Shown here: positions 54,058-63,520 of the stretch, one piece after another
Layout: each line of letters starts with the position of its first letter
How positions within the stretch are numbered: position 1 is the first letter of the stretch
The notes under the pieces: model-generated
What the model was told of the DNA's origin: nothing
Seen by the model: only the letters and a program-made list of their open reading frames with translations
The model's database searches: none
NCBI GenBank assembly: GCA_019639235.1
Contig: JAHBSG010000004.1
Coordinates: 124,001 to 188,000 of the forward strand
DNA: 64,000 nucleotides
From: Acidobacteriota bacterium
Lineage (GTDB): Bacteria > Acidobacteriota > Blastocatellia > Pyrinomonadales > Pyrinomonadaceae
Reading direction: 5' to 3'
Translations under genes and position numbers: made by a program

Positions 54058-55278
54058 ATGCCGTTAAACGTCAACAGGGTATTGCTTTCGGCCGCGGTGA
54101 ACATTCTATTTTTTAGCGCCATAATATTTGCCCAGTCACCGCAGCCAGCCGAACCGGCAGGAGAGCCAAAACCGACGAATCAGCCTGCGAGCAAGACGCC
54201 CGCCGAGGTGATACGCGATCGTATTGCAAACGCACGTGCTCAACTTGCCGTCCGCAATCATACATCCGCGATCTTTGAGCTCGAGAATATCCGAAAAGAG
54301 ACCGGAGATCTCGCTATTCATTCCGTGGTCAACGTGATGTTGATGCACGGTTACCTCGAACAGGGAAACTACCGGAAGGCGAAGGAGTTTCTCGAAGCCC
54401 ACTTTACCGAATACCGGAATAAGAATGAGGCGGCATCGACCCTGTATCCGCCAATTGCCGGGCAGGTGATCAAGGGGGCTCGCTCGCAAGCGGAACGCTA
54501 CCGTGCACTCGGCCTGCAGATCGCAGATCGCAATCTTCCGGCGGACGCACTGAAAGACGTTGAGCAGATGCGGTCCCTTCTTGAACTCGTTGTTGAACAG
54601 GCAAAGGAGACGAGTAAGGACGAAACCTGTGCGCCACTGGCATTGCCGCTTCTCGAGGAGGCGACCTCTGCCCGGAGTCTCTATTCGCGAGACGAATACG
54701 ACGCCCGCCGTTGGCGCGATGAACTTGCAGACGCCCGCGAGCAACTTGCCGCCCAACGCAGCACCGTGATGACGGCCGTTGCCGGTTCGCCATCGCAACC
54801 CCAGTCGGTTGAGCTTGTTCCGGTTCAGACAGTTGCCTCGAATGCTGCAGCTCCGAAAGCCGCGCCGCCAGTCCAACAAGCAGTTGCAAGCCGGCCGGCT
54901 TCGCCCAAGCCCGACGCGACCGAACCGACGAAAGTAGCCGAGGGGGCAAAGCAGGCGGATGCGCCGCCGGTTGCGGAGGCCTCTTCGGCGTCGGCGAACG
55001 GCCCGATCGAGGTCGGCTCGCTGGTTCCGTTTGCGACGAATAAACCGCAACCGGTCTATCCTGCAGCCGCTAGGCAGGTCCGGGCGGCCGGAGTCGTCAG
55101 GGTCGAGGTGGTGATCGACGAGGACGGGCAGGTCGCGGCGGTACAGAATACCGTTGGCCACACAATGCTTCAGGCGGCAGCTCGCGACGCGATCATGAAA
55201 TGGAAGTTTCGGCCCTTCAAACGCGATGGTCAGCCGGTGCGGGCGACCGGTTTTGTGAACTTCAATTTCTCGCTGTAA
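54058..55278 (+). CDS. Exported TonB-family protein
   Basis: The 406-residue protein starts at ATG 54058, preceded by a strong AAGGAGG. It has a signal peptide or anchor (about 1-25, FFSAIIFAQ), a helical region with TPR-like features (~35-230), a Pro/Ala-rich linker (~235-330) and a C-terminal TonB domain (PVYPAAARQVRAAGVVRVEV to WKFRPFKRDGQPVRA). Comparable proteins are thought to couple to outer-membrane receptors or act as cell-envelope scaffolds. Partners are unknown and the gene stands alone between terminator and convergent neighbour. Confidence 0.85.
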   Translation: MPLNVNRVLLSAAVNILFFSAIIFAQSPQPAEPAGEPKPTNQPASKTPAEVIRDRIANARAQLAVRNHTSAIFELENIRKETGDLAIHSVVNVMLMHGYLEQGNYRKAKEFLEAHFTEYRNKNEAASTLYPPIAGQVIKGARSQAERYRALGLQIADRNLPADALKDVEQMRSLLELVVEQAKETSKDETCAPLALPLLEEATSARSLYSRDEYDARRWRDELADAREQLAAQRSTVMTAVAGSPSQPQSVELVPVQTVASNAAAPKAAPPVQQAVASRPASPKPDATEPTKVAEGAKQADAPPVAEASSASANGPIEVGSLVPFATNKPQPVYPAAARQVRAAGVVRVEVVIDEDGQVAAVQNTVGHTMLQAAARDAIMKWKFRPFKRDGQPVRATGFVNFNFSL

Positions 55279-55311
55279 GTCCGCGACCGGGAAGGGCTCT
55301 CAACTCCACTC

Positions 55312-56613
55312 CTACTTATGGGCGACGAAGGTGAGCGGTGTGGTCGGGGCGAGTTCGTTCAGTGCGGTTCTTACCATCGGCATCAAACCCTCACTTTCCA
55401 TATACTCACGGCCAAGCATTTTCCTGAAGGTTTTATCCTTCGATTCGCCTGAAAGTTCCCTTATCACCCCGCGTAGAAGAGCGGTCACTAGTTCGGGTGC
55501 GAACTGCTTGCCGCTGTTTCGCTGTAAGTCCTCAAATACCTCTTGAGCCGACCGCCTTCGACGATACGGCCGGTCTGAGGTCATTGCGTCGAATGCATCG
55601 GCGAGATTGACGACCTTCGCAATGTAAGGGATCTCGCGGTCGTAAAGCCCGTCCGGATAGCCGCGGCCATCGAGACGTTCATGGTGATATTTCGCAGCAA
55701 GTGGAACTCCGGCGTAAGGATGGCGAATCGGCTGAAGGATCTCGTATCCGGCTCCCGGATGCTTGTTGAGCTCTGTCGATTCTTTCGCGTTTATGCGGTA
55801 CGGAGCGTTAATTATCTTTCGTTCGACCGTGATCTTTCCAATGTCGTGCAAGTATCCGGCAAATGCGGCACCTTCGATCTCTTCCTCGCCCCATCCAAGC
55901 TCCCTTGCGATCGCTTCTGAATACTTGCCGACCCGGACCGAGTGGCCCTCCGTGTATTTGTCCTTTCGGTCGATAGCGGCGGCAAATGCCTTCACGGTGT
56001 CCTTGTAGGTCATCTTGAGGTCATCGTAAAGTCGGCGGTTCTCATCGGCCCGCCGCTCGAGCTCTGCCATCAAGTTTCGCTGGGAAATGGCGACCCCGAT
56101 GTGACGTCCCATCGCACAGATGATCTCTTTGTCATGCGAGGTGTATTGCTCTCCGCTCGCCTTCTCACCGAGGAATATGCCGCCGAGAAGTTCGTCCCGA
56201 ACAACTAATGGGACAAAAAGCTCGATCTTCGCTCTTTCAAGGCTTCGGTCATAGACCTGAAAAAAGGGAAGCACTCGGGCTTGGTCACACTCGATCGGGT
56301 AAAGGCCGTTAGCAAGAAATTGTCGCTCGTCCTCATAACAAAGTGACATCCCGAACGGAAAATCGTCGCCGAGCCCTCTAGCCGATACCATGTTCAATTC
56401 GTGCTCGAAGCGAGTGTAACGGACAACTCCGCCCCGCATTATCCCCAGGGAGCCAAGCACGAGGTGGAGCGACGTTCGGACCGTTTCCTGAAAATTATGC
56501 TTGTTCGAAACTTCCTGCCCGATCTCGGCAAGCGCACCGAAGGTATGAACGAGCTTGTTTCGCTCGGCCGCAAATCGGCTGAAGTTCGTGGATCGCATTT
56601 CCTGAAGTTTCAT
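55312..56613 (-). CDS. GAF/HD-GYP phosphohydrolase, probable c-di-GMP phosphodiesterase
   Basis: The 433-residue protein has an N-terminal GAF sensor (~25-185) and an HD-GYP domain (~205-385). The catalytic metal motif is seen in GHSVRVGKYS, GYLHDIGKIT (HD) and HHERLDGRGYPDG (GYP). HD-GYP enzymes hydrolyse cyclic di-GMP, the motility/biofilm second messenger. ATG 56613 is chosen over the TTG at 56631 because it starts one base after the upstream stop. It follows a STAS gene on the same strand, hinting at one signalling unit. Confidence 0.88.
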   Translation of the reverse strand: MKLQEMRSTNFSRFAAERNKLVHTFGALAEIGQEVSNKHNFQETVRTSLHLVLGSLGIMRGGVVRYTRFEHELNMVSARGLGDDFPFGMSLCYEDERQFLANGLYPIECDQARVLPFFQVYDRSLERAKIELFVPLVVRDELLGGIFLGEKASGEQYTSHDKEIICAMGRHIGVAISQRNLMAELERRADENRRLYDDLKMTYKDTVKAFAAAIDRKDKYTEGHSVRVGKYSEAIARELGWGEEEIEGAAFAGYLHDIGKITVERKIINAPYRINAKESTELNKHPGAGYEILQPIRHPYAGVPLAAKYHHERLDGRGYPDGLYDREIPYIAKVVNLADAFDAMTSDRPYRRRRSAQEVFEDLQRNSGKQFAPELVTALLRGVIRELSGESKDKTFRKMLGREYMESEGLMPMVRTALNELAPTTPLTFVAHK

Positions 56614-56614
56614 C

Positions 56615-56932
56615 TCAAGCCCTGATCTCAACGTGCCGCGTAAGGCCCAGCATATCGAATAGTTCCGTCGTCATCGGATTGGGTTCGGCAAAAACCACCT
56701 TGGCACCGATGCCCGATGCCGCGTCGATAACGCCCATCAGGATCGAAATACCGATGCTGTTCACAAGCTCCGTTCCGGAGAAATCGACGATTATCTCGCG
56801 GTAGCCCGCGTTCAACTTCGCTCGGCACTCGCGTTCGATCCGCTCGCCGGAAAGCTTGTTCAGGTAGTCACCTGCAAAAACCGTAGCTGTGCCCTGCGAG
56901 TCGGAGAGCACTTGGCTGCTGACTTCGGTCAT
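56615..56932 (-). CDS. STAS-domain anti-sigma factor antagonist-like protein
   Basis: The 105-residue protein matches the SpoIIAA/RsbV family: FAGDYLNKLSGERIERE, then IIVDFSGTELVNSIGISIL, where the phosphorylatable serine lies in NSIG. Such proteins bind or release an anti-sigma kinase depending on phosphorylation. The start at MTEVSSQ excludes upstream codons without conserved sequence. It is followed directly by the GAF/HD-GYP gene. No anti-sigma kinase or sigma factor is in the window. Confidence 0.85.
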   Translation of the reverse strand: MTEVSSQVLSDSQGTATVFAGDYLNKLSGERIERECRAKLNAGYREIIVDFSGTELVNSIGISILMGVIDAASGIGAKVVFAEPNPMTTELFDMLGLTRHVEIRA

Positions 56933-57038
56933 GTTTAACTTGTTGTCCTTTCGTGATTTACGCGAACTTGGATCACTTACGTGTCTTGGAAATGTTTTAA
57001 CACAACGGTAACCAATAAACAATAGAAATCTTCGGGAA

Positions 57039-57067
57039 TTGAACACCGGGCCCGGCTCGAATAGACT
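57039..57067 (+). promoter_or_regulatory. Candidate promoter of the YqeY-like gene (leaderless type)
   Basis: TTGAAC (57039-57044) and TAGACT (57062-57067) are exactly 17 bp apart. The predicted start is within one or two bases of the ATG at 57075; GAGGAG lies before the ATG but inside the unlikely leader. Confidence 0.45.
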
Positions 57068-57074
57068 TGAGGAG

Positions 57075-57524
57075 ATGACCTTAGTTGACCAAATTGTCGC
57101 AGATATAACTACTGCCATGAAGGCGAAGGACGCTGACCGGCTCTCGACACTCAGGATGGTGAAGGCCAACCTGATGAATCGAAAGATAGAGAAGGGGAGC
57201 GAGCTTACCGACGAGGAAGTGCAAAAGGCACTTCAATCACTCGTGAAGCAGCGGAAGGACTCGATAGAGCAGTACGAGAAAGCTGGCCGTGCCGAGCTTG
57301 CTGCGAAGGAGGCGGCCGAGGTTGCTGTAATTGAAGAGTATCTTCCTGGTGCCGCATCTCCCGAGGAGATCGAAAAGGCTGTAGGAGATGCAGTTACGGC
57401 AACCGGTGCGACCTCGATGAAAGACATGGGCCTCGTAATGAAGGCGGCTCTCGCAAACCTCGCGGGCAAGAACGCAGACGGAAAAGCCGTCAGCGAGGCA
57501 GTAAAAGCCAAGCTGAACGGCTGA
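57075..57524 (+). CDS. GatB/YqeY domain protein
   Basis: The 149-residue protein resembles YqeY: IVADITTAMKAKDADRLSTL, LTDEEVQKALQSLVKQRKDSIEQY and EEYLPGAASPEEI, then a C-terminal MKAALANLAGKNADGKAV. This domain also forms the tail of GatB and binds tRNA there; stand-alone YqeY proteins have no firm function but likely interact with tRNA-linked complexes. The start is at ATG 57075, preceded by TTGAGGAG. It converges on dnaJ. Confidence 0.88.
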   Translation: MTLVDQIVADITTAMKAKDADRLSTLRMVKANLMNRKIEKGSELTDEEVQKALQSLVKQRKDSIEQYEKAGRAELAAKEAAEVAVIEEYLPGAASPEEIEKAVGDAVTATGATSMKDMGLVMKAALANLAGKNADGKAVSEAVKAKLNG

Positions 57525-57545
57525 TGGTTCCGTGTTTTCGCGGAT

Positions 57546-58646
57546 CTATCCGAAAATGTTTCGCACCTTGTCCATGAAGGATGCGTCGGTGAATTCAGTA
57601 TCCTCGATCTCAGCGAGCTGCTCGAAGAGTTTCCGCTGGTCCTTTGAAAGCGACTTTGGGGTTATCAATGTAACCGCAACGAAAAGGTCGCCGCGGCCGC
57701 GTCCGCCAAGAACCGGCATTCCCTTCGATCTGATCCTAAAGACCGTGCCGGTTTGAGTCCCGGCGGGAACAGAAAGCGACTCTTCACCGTCAAGGGTTGG
57801 CACATTTATCTCTGCACCAAGTGCAGCCTGAGCGAAAGAGACCGGTACCGCCGCGTATAGGTTCTCACCCTGCCGCTCGAAGACCTCGTGTTCCTTTACG
57901 TGGATGATCACATAGAGGTCGCCGGTCTGCCCGCCGTTGGAACCGGCTTCGCCCTCGCCTGAAACACGCAAACGAGAGCCCGTTTCCACTCCTGCGGGTA
58001 TCTTGATCTCAAGCGTCTTTTCTTTTTCGACCCTGCCTTGACCGCGGCACTCCTTGCATGGCGTCTTAATGACCTGGCCTTTGCCGGCGCAGTTCGGGCA
58101 GGTCCGCATCACGCTGAAAAAGCCCTGTTGATAGCGGGTTTGGCCGCTGCCGCCGCAAGCGACGCAATCTTCAGGGTGAGTGCCTTTTTCGGCTCCGATG
58201 CCGTTACATTCCTCGCACCGTTCAAGCCTCGGTATCTTAAGACGCTCTTCTTTCCCGATTGCTGCGTCCTCAAGCGTTATTTCGAGGTCATATCTCAGGT
58301 CCGCACCGCGCTGAACGCGGCTCCGCCGTCCGCCTCGCGAACCGAACATATCGCCGAAGCCGAACATATCGAAGATGTCTTCGAAGTTCGAGAAGCCTGG
58401 GTCGAATCCCGGGCCGCCGGCACCAACGCCGGAATGGCCGAACCGGTCATATGCCGCCCGCTTCTGAGCATCCGACAGCACCGCATAGGCCTCAGCACAT
58501 TCCTTGAAACGCTCTTCCGCTTGAGGGTCGTCCGGGTTCTTGTCCGGGTGATATTTTACGGCGAGCGAACGGTAAGCCCGCTTTATCTCGCCGTCGCTCG
58601 CGTTTCGTTGAACCCCAAGAATTTCGTAGTAATCGCGCTTGCTCAT
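57546..58646 (-). CDS. dnaJ: DnaJ co-chaperone
   Basis: The 366-residue protein has a J domain ([20 protein letters not shown] and the HPD motif in YHPDKNP), a Gly/Phe-rich stretch ([13 protein letters not shown]), four CxxCxGxG zinc motifs ([32 protein letters not shown]) and the C-terminal substrate-binding beta domain. It stimulates DnaK ATPase and delivers substrates. It is the last gene of hrcA-grpE-dnaK-dnaJ. Length is normal. Confidence 0.97.
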   Translation of the reverse strand: MSKRDYYEILGVQRNASDGEIKRAYRSLAVKYHPDKNPDDPQAEERFKECAEAYAVLSDAQKRAAYDRFGHSGVGAGGPGFDPGFSNFEDIFDMFGFGDMFGSRGGRRSRVQRGADLRYDLEITLEDAAIGKEERLKIPRLERCEECNGIGAEKGTHPEDCVACGGSGQTRYQQGFFSVMRTCPNCAGKGQVIKTPCKECRGQGRVEKEKTLEIKIPAGVETGSRLRVSGEGEAGSNGGQTGDLYVIIHVKEHEVFERQGENLYAAVPVSFAQAALGAEINVPTLDGEESLSVPAGTQTGTVFRIRSKGMPVLGGRGRGDLFVAVTLITPKSLSKDQRKLFEQLAEIEDTEFTDASFMDKVRNIFG

Positions 58647-58737
58647 ACCTCATCGAGAAAACGCCAGCCTGATCTCTCAAGCTGACGCTTTCTGATTATC
58701 ACCAATCCCGGGTTCTTTTCTCAAGTTGCGAAGGCGA

Positions 58738-60543
58738 TCAAACTGCCGCCAGCATCGCCTCGGTGATCTTGGCCGCTGTTTCCTCGACCTTTGTCACGAG
58801 GGCCGTGAGTTCATCTTTGCCGGCTTCGTTCAGGTCGTCTTCCGCTGAATTTAGCGTGCCATTGATTGCCTGTTGTTCTTCAAGCGGGAAAGAACGGCCG
58901 AATTCTGCCATTGCTTTGCGGGCTGTCTTGATCATGCTCTCGACCTTGTTTCGGAGCAGGATAAGTTCACGTTCTTCTTTGTCCCGTTCGACCGAGGTCT
59001 CCGCCTCGAGTATCAGCCGTTCGATCTCTTCAGGTGAAAGCCCGGAAGACGGCATGACCTGCATCGCCTGTTCGAGTCCGGTCATCTTGTCCTGGGCTGA
59101 GACGTTCACCTGCCCGTTCGCATCTATCTCGAATGTCACGTCGATCTGCGGAACACCGCGGGCCGCCGGAGGAATGCCGACAAGTTCGAACTTTGCGAGG
59201 CTTCGGTTCTCTCGAGCGATCTCGCGTTCACCCTGCAGAATGTGGATCTGGACCGTCTGCTGATTATCGACGACCGTCGTAAAGGTCATCGTATTGCGGA
59301 GCGGGATCGTCGAGTTTCGGTTGATGAGCTTAACAAAAAGACCGCCGCGGGTCTCAAGGCCAAGGCTAAGCGGCAGTACGTCAAGCAGAACAATGTCCTT
59401 TACGTCGCCGGTGAAAACGCCGCCCTGGATCGCGGCGCCCATCGCAACGACCTCGTCCGGATTGATCTCTGAAGAGGGCTCTTTGCCAAAGACCTCTGTC
59501 ACTGTCCGCGAAATGATCGGAGATCGGGTCTGGCCGCCGACGAGTATTACCTTGTCGATGTCTTCGGGTTTCAGCTTCGCGTCCCAGAGCGCCTTTTGGC
59601 AGGGCTCGACGGTCGATTCGACCAGGTCAAGGATAAGCTCGTCGAGCTTTTCACGAGAGAGTGTGGCGTTGATATGCTTCGGGCCCGTCGCGTCCGCCGC
59701 GATGAACGGAAGGCTAATGTTCGTCTCCGTCACACTCGAGAGCTCGCACTTTGCTCGCTCGGCTGCTTCCTTCAGACGCTGGAGTGCAAGCCGGTCATCC
59801 GAAAGGTCGATACCCGATTCGCCCTTGAAGACCTCGAGCAGCCATTCGATGATCCTTTGGTCAAAATCTTCGCCGCCAAGAAATGTGTTTCCCGAGGTCG
59901 AAAGAACATCGAAAACACCGTCCTTTATTTCTAGGATCGAGATGTCGAAGGTTCCGCCGCCAAGGTCATAGACCGCGACCTTCTCGGTTTTGTTTTTGCC
60001 AAATCCGTAGGCTAGTGCTGCGGCGGTCGGCTCATTGATGATCCGCTCGACCTCAAGCCCGGCGATCTTCGCCGCGTCGCGGGTCGCCTGCCGCTGCATG
60101 TCGTCAAAATATGCCGGGACGGTGACGATCGCCTCGGTGATCCGGTCTCCGAGAAACTCTTCAGCTGCCTGCTTCAAGCGCTGAAGCAGGATCGCGGAGA
60201 TCTCGGGCGGGCTGTAAACCCGGCCGAGAACTCGAATATGAGCGTCGCCGTTCGGAGCTTCGACGATCTCAAAGGGAACCGTCGATCGCATTTTTTCAAC
60301 CTCGGGCGAACTGAACTTCCGTCCGATCAGCCGCTTTACCGCATAAAGCGTGTTAGCGGAATTAGTTACGGCCTGCCGCTTGGCGATCTGGCCGACCAGC
60401 CGTTCGTCCTTATCCGTGAAGCCGACGACCGAGGGGGTCGTCCGGCCGCCTTCTTTATTTGAGATGATCTGCACAGTTCCGTTCTCAAGTACGGATACAC
60501 AGCAGTTTGTTGTTCCAAGGTCAATTCCGATGACTTTACTCAT
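58738..60543 (-). CDS. dnaK: DnaK Hsp70 chaperone
   Basis: The 601-residue Hsp70 begins [20 protein letters not shown], with [13 protein letters not shown] and [12 protein letters not shown] phosphate/adenosine motifs of the actin-like ATPase. The substrate-binding beta domain follows ([11 protein letters not shown] to [12 protein letters not shown]), then a helical lid. It is shorter than typical DnaK (about 640) and lacks the usual glutamate/lysine-rich C-terminal tail, ending in EAMLAAV. It sits between a GrpE and DnaJ gene, so it is the main Hsp70 of the cluster. Confidence 0.96.
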   Translation of the reverse strand: MSKVIGIDLGTTNCCVSVLENGTVQIISNKEGGRTTPSVVGFTDKDERLVGQIAKRQAVTNSANTLYAVKRLIGRKFSSPEVEKMRSTVPFEIVEAPNGDAHIRVLGRVYSPPEISAILLQRLKQAAEEFLGDRITEAIVTVPAYFDDMQRQATRDAAKIAGLEVERIINEPTAAALAYGFGKNKTEKVAVYDLGGGTFDISILEIKDGVFDVLSTSGNTFLGGEDFDQRIIEWLLEVFKGESGIDLSDDRLALQRLKEAAERAKCELSSVTETNISLPFIAADATGPKHINATLSREKLDELILDLVESTVEPCQKALWDAKLKPEDIDKVILVGGQTRSPIISRTVTEVFGKEPSSEINPDEVVAMGAAIQGGVFTGDVKDIVLLDVLPLSLGLETRGGLFVKLINRNSTIPLRNTMTFTTVVDNQQTVQIHILQGEREIARENRSLAKFELVGIPPAARGVPQIDVTFEIDANGQVNVSAQDKMTGLEQAMQVMPSSGLSPEEIERLILEAETSVERDKEERELILLRNKVESMIKTARKAMAEFGRSFPLEEQQAINGTLNSAEDDLNEAGKDELTALVTKVEETAAKITEAMLAAV

Positions 60544-60609
60544 ATTCAGTTACCTCAAAGGTGTGGAGGGAGGAGGGCAAGGGGCGTGAGGACAAGACTT
60601 ACAGAGCTC

Positions 60610-61488
60610 TTATGGCGAATCGTTCTCCGGTTCGGGACGTCCATCATCTTCGGGATGGTTAGAGTTCACTGCAACTTTCACCATAGCGTGGCGCATGATG
60701 CGATCGCCAAAGCGGAATCCGCGAAGCATTTCTTCGCAAACGAAGTTATTCGCAAATTCCTCAGTTTCGACTGTCGCGACCGCTTCATGCAGGTGCGGGT
60801 CGAATTCGTTTCCGGTCGCCGGGATCGGCTCAACACCCAATTCCGAAAGGGCGGCATTGAACTGCTCGTTGACCATCTGGATGCCTTCAAAGAAGTGGCC
60901 AAACTCAGGACCCTGCTCATCCGATAGTTGGTTCGCGGAGTCCAAAGCCCGTTCTAGGTTGTCGAGCACCGGCAGAAATTTCTCCACAAGGGAGACGGTC
61001 TGGTTGCGAAGGTGATCCGACCGGTCGCGTTCATTGCGGGCCTTGTAGGCCTCAAAGTCTTTGTTTCTTCGGAGCGAGTTTTCAAGGAGTTCGGCACGTT
61101 CGGCCTCAAGCCGGCGGACGTTTTCCTTGAGTGCAGAATTGAAATCCTCAAGATCGCCGATGCGCTCCTCAAGCTCGGCGATCTCATCATCCGCTTCGTC
61201 GGTTTCGTCGGGCTCTTCCCGTACCTGAACCGCGGCGGTCGGCTCGGGTGACGCCGGCTTGACGGTCACCGGTTCGGCCCCTGCCGGCTGAGGTTCGACA
61301 AAGAACACGGACGGGTTACCGTCATCGAAGCCCTCTTCGATCTCGATAACGGTCGTCTCAAGCGTAATGTGCAGGTCCTTTTCCTTCTCCTCGAGCTGGC
61401 GAATAAAATCATCGACCGACTCGCTGTCTGCATCGAGCATGCTCTCGGACAAAGGTTCGAGATCCTTTATTTCCTCGTTTTCGTTCAT
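60610..61488 (-). CDS. grpE: GrpE nucleotide exchange factor (paralogue 2)
   Basis: The 292-residue GrpE has an unusually long acidic N-terminal half (residues 1-125, with EEIKDLEPLSESM and TVKPASPEPTAAV), a coiled coil (~125-170) and the GrpE core: SLVEKFLPVLDNLERALDSA, FDPHLHEAVATVE and GFRFGDRIMRHAMVKVAV. It sits between hrcA and dnaK. The start at 61488 is chosen because codons upstream are not conserved. Compared with the other GrpE at 43802 it has a longer acidic arm and divergent core, so the two are not recent duplicates. Confidence 0.93.
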   Translation of the reverse strand: MNENEEIKDLEPLSESMLDADSESVDDFIRQLEEKEKDLHITLETTVIEIEEGFDDGNPSVFFVEPQPAGAEPVTVKPASPEPTAAVQVREEPDETDEADDEIAELEERIGDLEDFNSALKENVRRLEAERAELLENSLRRNKDFEAYKARNERDRSDHLRNQTVSLVEKFLPVLDNLERALDSANQLSDEQGPEFGHFFEGIQMVNEQFNAALSELGVEPIPATGNEFDPHLHEAVATVETEEFANNFVCEEMLRGFRFGDRIMRHAMVKVAVNSNHPEDDGRPEPENDSP

Positions 61489-61525
61489 TGTTTGTACGCA
61501 GGAAGCTCTGCGTAAGCTGGCGGCC

Positions 61526-62644
61526 CTAGACTGATTGCTTTGCAAGCAATCGTTCTAGGACCTTTGCAAGATAGGACACGACTGCGATCATTCGTGCGTA
61601 TTCGATCCGGGTCGGGCCAAGAACGCTCAAGGTTCCGACCGCGGTACTGTCGCCGATCCGGTATGGAGCTGAGATCAGCGAACAATCCTGAAGGGGTGTT
61701 ACCGAATTTTCGCTTCCGATAACGATCTTGACCTCTCCTTTGCCCGTCTCCTCTTTTGAGACGCACTCATTGAGGATGTGCAGCAGCTTCGATTTCTCGC
61801 CGATGGTGGCAAGAAGCTCGCGAAGCCTTTCGAGGTCAGCAAAGTCACGCTTTGAAAGGATATTCGTGGTTCCTTCAACGTAAACTTCGCCCAGGCTTTC
61901 ACTCTCGCCCTCGATGCTCTGTGAGCAAAGAATAACGGCCGTTTGCAGAAGCCGGTCGAACAAAGCCCGCTCTTCGTGCATCCGCCGGAGTATCTCGTCC
62001 CTGATCTCCGAAAGGCTCTTGCCCGCAAACTCCACATTGAGGTAATTCGAACACTTCTCGAGTTCCTCTCGCGTTAGCGGGGCCGAAAGCCGGATCAGGC
62101 GATTGTGGACGATATTTGGCGGAGAGACCATTACGACCAGCACACGGTTCTCAGCAACGCTGATGAATTCGATGTGCTGGAGCCGGTCGTTCGCCAGGCT
62201 TGGCGAGACCACTATCCCAACATTATTTGAAAGATCAGATAGGAGTTGTGAGGTCCGCTCGAGCAGCCGATCCGGTGCTTCAATGATCGTATCATCAAAG
62301 GATCCGAATTCTTCTGCTATCCGCTTCAGGTCCACGTCAGAGACCTTCAGAACACCGAGCAGATTATCAACATAGAAGCGATACCCGTGGTCGGTCGGCA
62401 CGCGACCGGCTGAGGTGTGGGGTTGCTCGAGAAAACCAAGCTCCTCAAGCTCGCTCATGACACTGCGAATGGTCGCCGAACTTACGCGAGAGGAACTCGC
62501 AAAACGTTCTGCCACCTTCTTCGAGCCAACCGGCTCACCGGTGACAAAGTGTTCGTCGATGACGGCAGCAAGCACCGCTTGCCCACGCTTGTCAGGGTCG
62601 GGACGGACGGATTTGATGTCTCCATTTGACTCGCGAACCGCCAT
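61526..62644 (-). CDS. hrcA: HrcA heat-inducible repressor
   Basis: The 372-residue repressor has a winged-helix domain at residues ~20-95 (AVIDEHFVTGEPVGSKKVAE and SSATIRSVMSELEELGFL) followed by the GAF-like effector domain with IVVSPSLANDRLQHIEFI. HrcA binds CIRCE elements upstream of heat-shock operons and is kept active by GroEL. It is divergent from the SprT-like gene and leads hrcA-grpE-dnaK-dnaJ. No canonical CIRCE (TTAGCACTC-N9-GAGTGCTAA) was seen upstream; palindromes at 62711-62727 and 62728-62741 are candidates. Confidence 0.95.
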   Translation of the reverse strand: MAVRESNGDIKSVRPDPDKRGQAVLAAVIDEHFVTGEPVGSKKVAERFASSSRVSSATIRSVMSELEELGFLEQPHTSAGRVPTDHGYRFYVDNLLGVLKVSDVDLKRIAEEFGSFDDTIIEAPDRLLERTSQLLSDLSNNVGIVVSPSLANDRLQHIEFISVAENRVLVVMVSPPNIVHNRLIRLSAPLTREELEKCSNYLNVEFAGKSLSEIRDEILRRMHEERALFDRLLQTAVILCSQSIEGESESLGEVYVEGTTNILSKRDFADLERLRELLATIGEKSKLLHILNECVSKEETGKGEVKIVIGSENSVTPLQDCSLISAPYRIGDSTAVGTLSVLGPTRIEYARMIAVVSYLAKVLERLLAKQSV

Positions 62645-62672
62645 TTGTCACGTTGGAGGGAGAACCGCAGTT

Positions 62673-62691
62673 GGAGAGAAGTTTTCTCTCC
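62673..62691 (-). promoter_or_regulatory. Perfect hairpin in the hrcA leader
   Basis: GGAGAGAA (62673-62680) pairs with TTCTCTCC (62684-62691) across a 3-base loop. It begins at about the predicted hrcA transcription start and so could be an RNA hairpin at the 5' end or a DNA operator. Confidence 0.45.
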
Positions 62692-62699
62692 ACTTAATA

Positions 62700-62729
62700 G
62701 AAATAGCATCGACACGTGATATGTGTCAA
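62700..62729 (-). promoter_or_regulatory. Candidate sigma70 promoter of the hrcA operon
   Basis: On the minus strand TTGACA (62724-62729) is followed after 18 bp by TATTTC (62700-62705), or after 17 bp by CTATTT. The spacer contains the inverted repeat GACAC...GTGTC (62711-62727). Confidence 0.5.
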
Positions 62730-62741
62730 CGATTAATCGTT
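62728..62741. promoter_or_regulatory. 14-bp perfect palindrome in the hrcA/SprT divergent region
   Basis: AACGATTAATCGTT is fully self-complementary. It abuts and overlaps the hrcA -35 box and lies 18 nt before the GTG of the divergent gene, so one regulator could affect both. Confidence 0.5.
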
Positions 62742-62758
62742 AAACCTGTATTAACAAG

Positions 62759-63520
62759 GTGTCTTTAGATCCCGTAATTGATGAGATCGCTGAGGTTTAC
62801 CGCGACGTGATCGGGCATTATGACCCCGAGCGAAGCGGCGTTTCGGTCCATGTTTCGTTCTATCCCTACGTCGGGATCAACCAAACTATTCGCGTTCGTG
62901 ACGGAAGCGTTTACGTACGGATCGCGGAGGTTTGCCGGGATATGCCGATCGATGTCCATCAGGCATTGGCTCATGTTCTGGTAGCGAAACTCTTTCGCCG
63001 CCGGGTGCCGAAACGCGCTCGCGAGCTCTACGCCGAATATATTTCTTCTCCACAAATGCGCGATCGCGCAGCTGCTAGCCGCCGCGACCGAGGCCGGAAG
63101 GTGATAACCGGAACCGATGGGTCCTTTTATGACCTTGAGGAGCTTTTTTCAGATCTCAACACGAAATATTTCTGGGGAACACTGCGAAAACCGAAACTGA
63201 CATGGTCCGCGAAGCCTACATTCAGAATACTTGGCCATTTTGATTCGCACCACGACACGATCGTAATCAGCCGCTCTCTCGACTCGGGTGATGTGCCTCG
63301 CTACGTGATTGAATACGTAATGTACCATGAGATGCTTCACGTTTTTCACCCGACGGTACACCACAACGGTCGGCGGTATAACCACACGCCCGAATTTCGC
63401 CGCGACGAGGAACGCTTTGAGAAGTTTGAAGAAGCGGACATTTGGATAGAGACCAATGCCCGAAAACTAAAACGCAATGTGAAAAAGGGGCAGTCTATTC
63501 TGAGGCGAATTGTGCGATGA
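62759..63520 (+). CDS. SprT-like zinc metallopeptidase domain protein
   Basis: The 253-residue protein contains LFSDLNTKYFWGTLRKPKLTW, then the HExxH metalloprotease motif in YHEMLHVFHPTVHHNG (about residues 198-213), typical of SprT/YgjP-like putative peptidases. The N-terminal half has an alternate beta-rich region (VSFYPYVGINQTIRVRDG). The GTG start lies within a short divergent region with hrcA. Activity and substrate are unknown. The 3' end overlaps the convergent partial gene by 26 nt. Confidence 0.8.
   Translation: MSLDPVIDEIAEVYRDVIGHYDPERSGVSVHVSFYPYVGINQTIRVRDGSVYVRIAEVCRDMPIDVHQALAHVLVAKLFRRRVPKRARELYAEYISSPQMRDRAAASRRDRGRKVITGTDGSFYDLEELFSDLNTKYFWGTLRKPKLTWSAKPTFRILGHFDSHHDTIVISRSLDSGDVPRYVIEYVMYHEMLHVFHPTVHHNGRRYNHTPEFRRDEERFEKFEEADIWIETNARKLKRNVKKGQSILRRIVR

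Noticed and set aside
54136..55161. 341-codon frame antisense to the TonB-family gene
   Set aside because: Arg/Leu-rich shadow of a GC-rich gene with a clear signal peptide and TonB domain in the sense frame.
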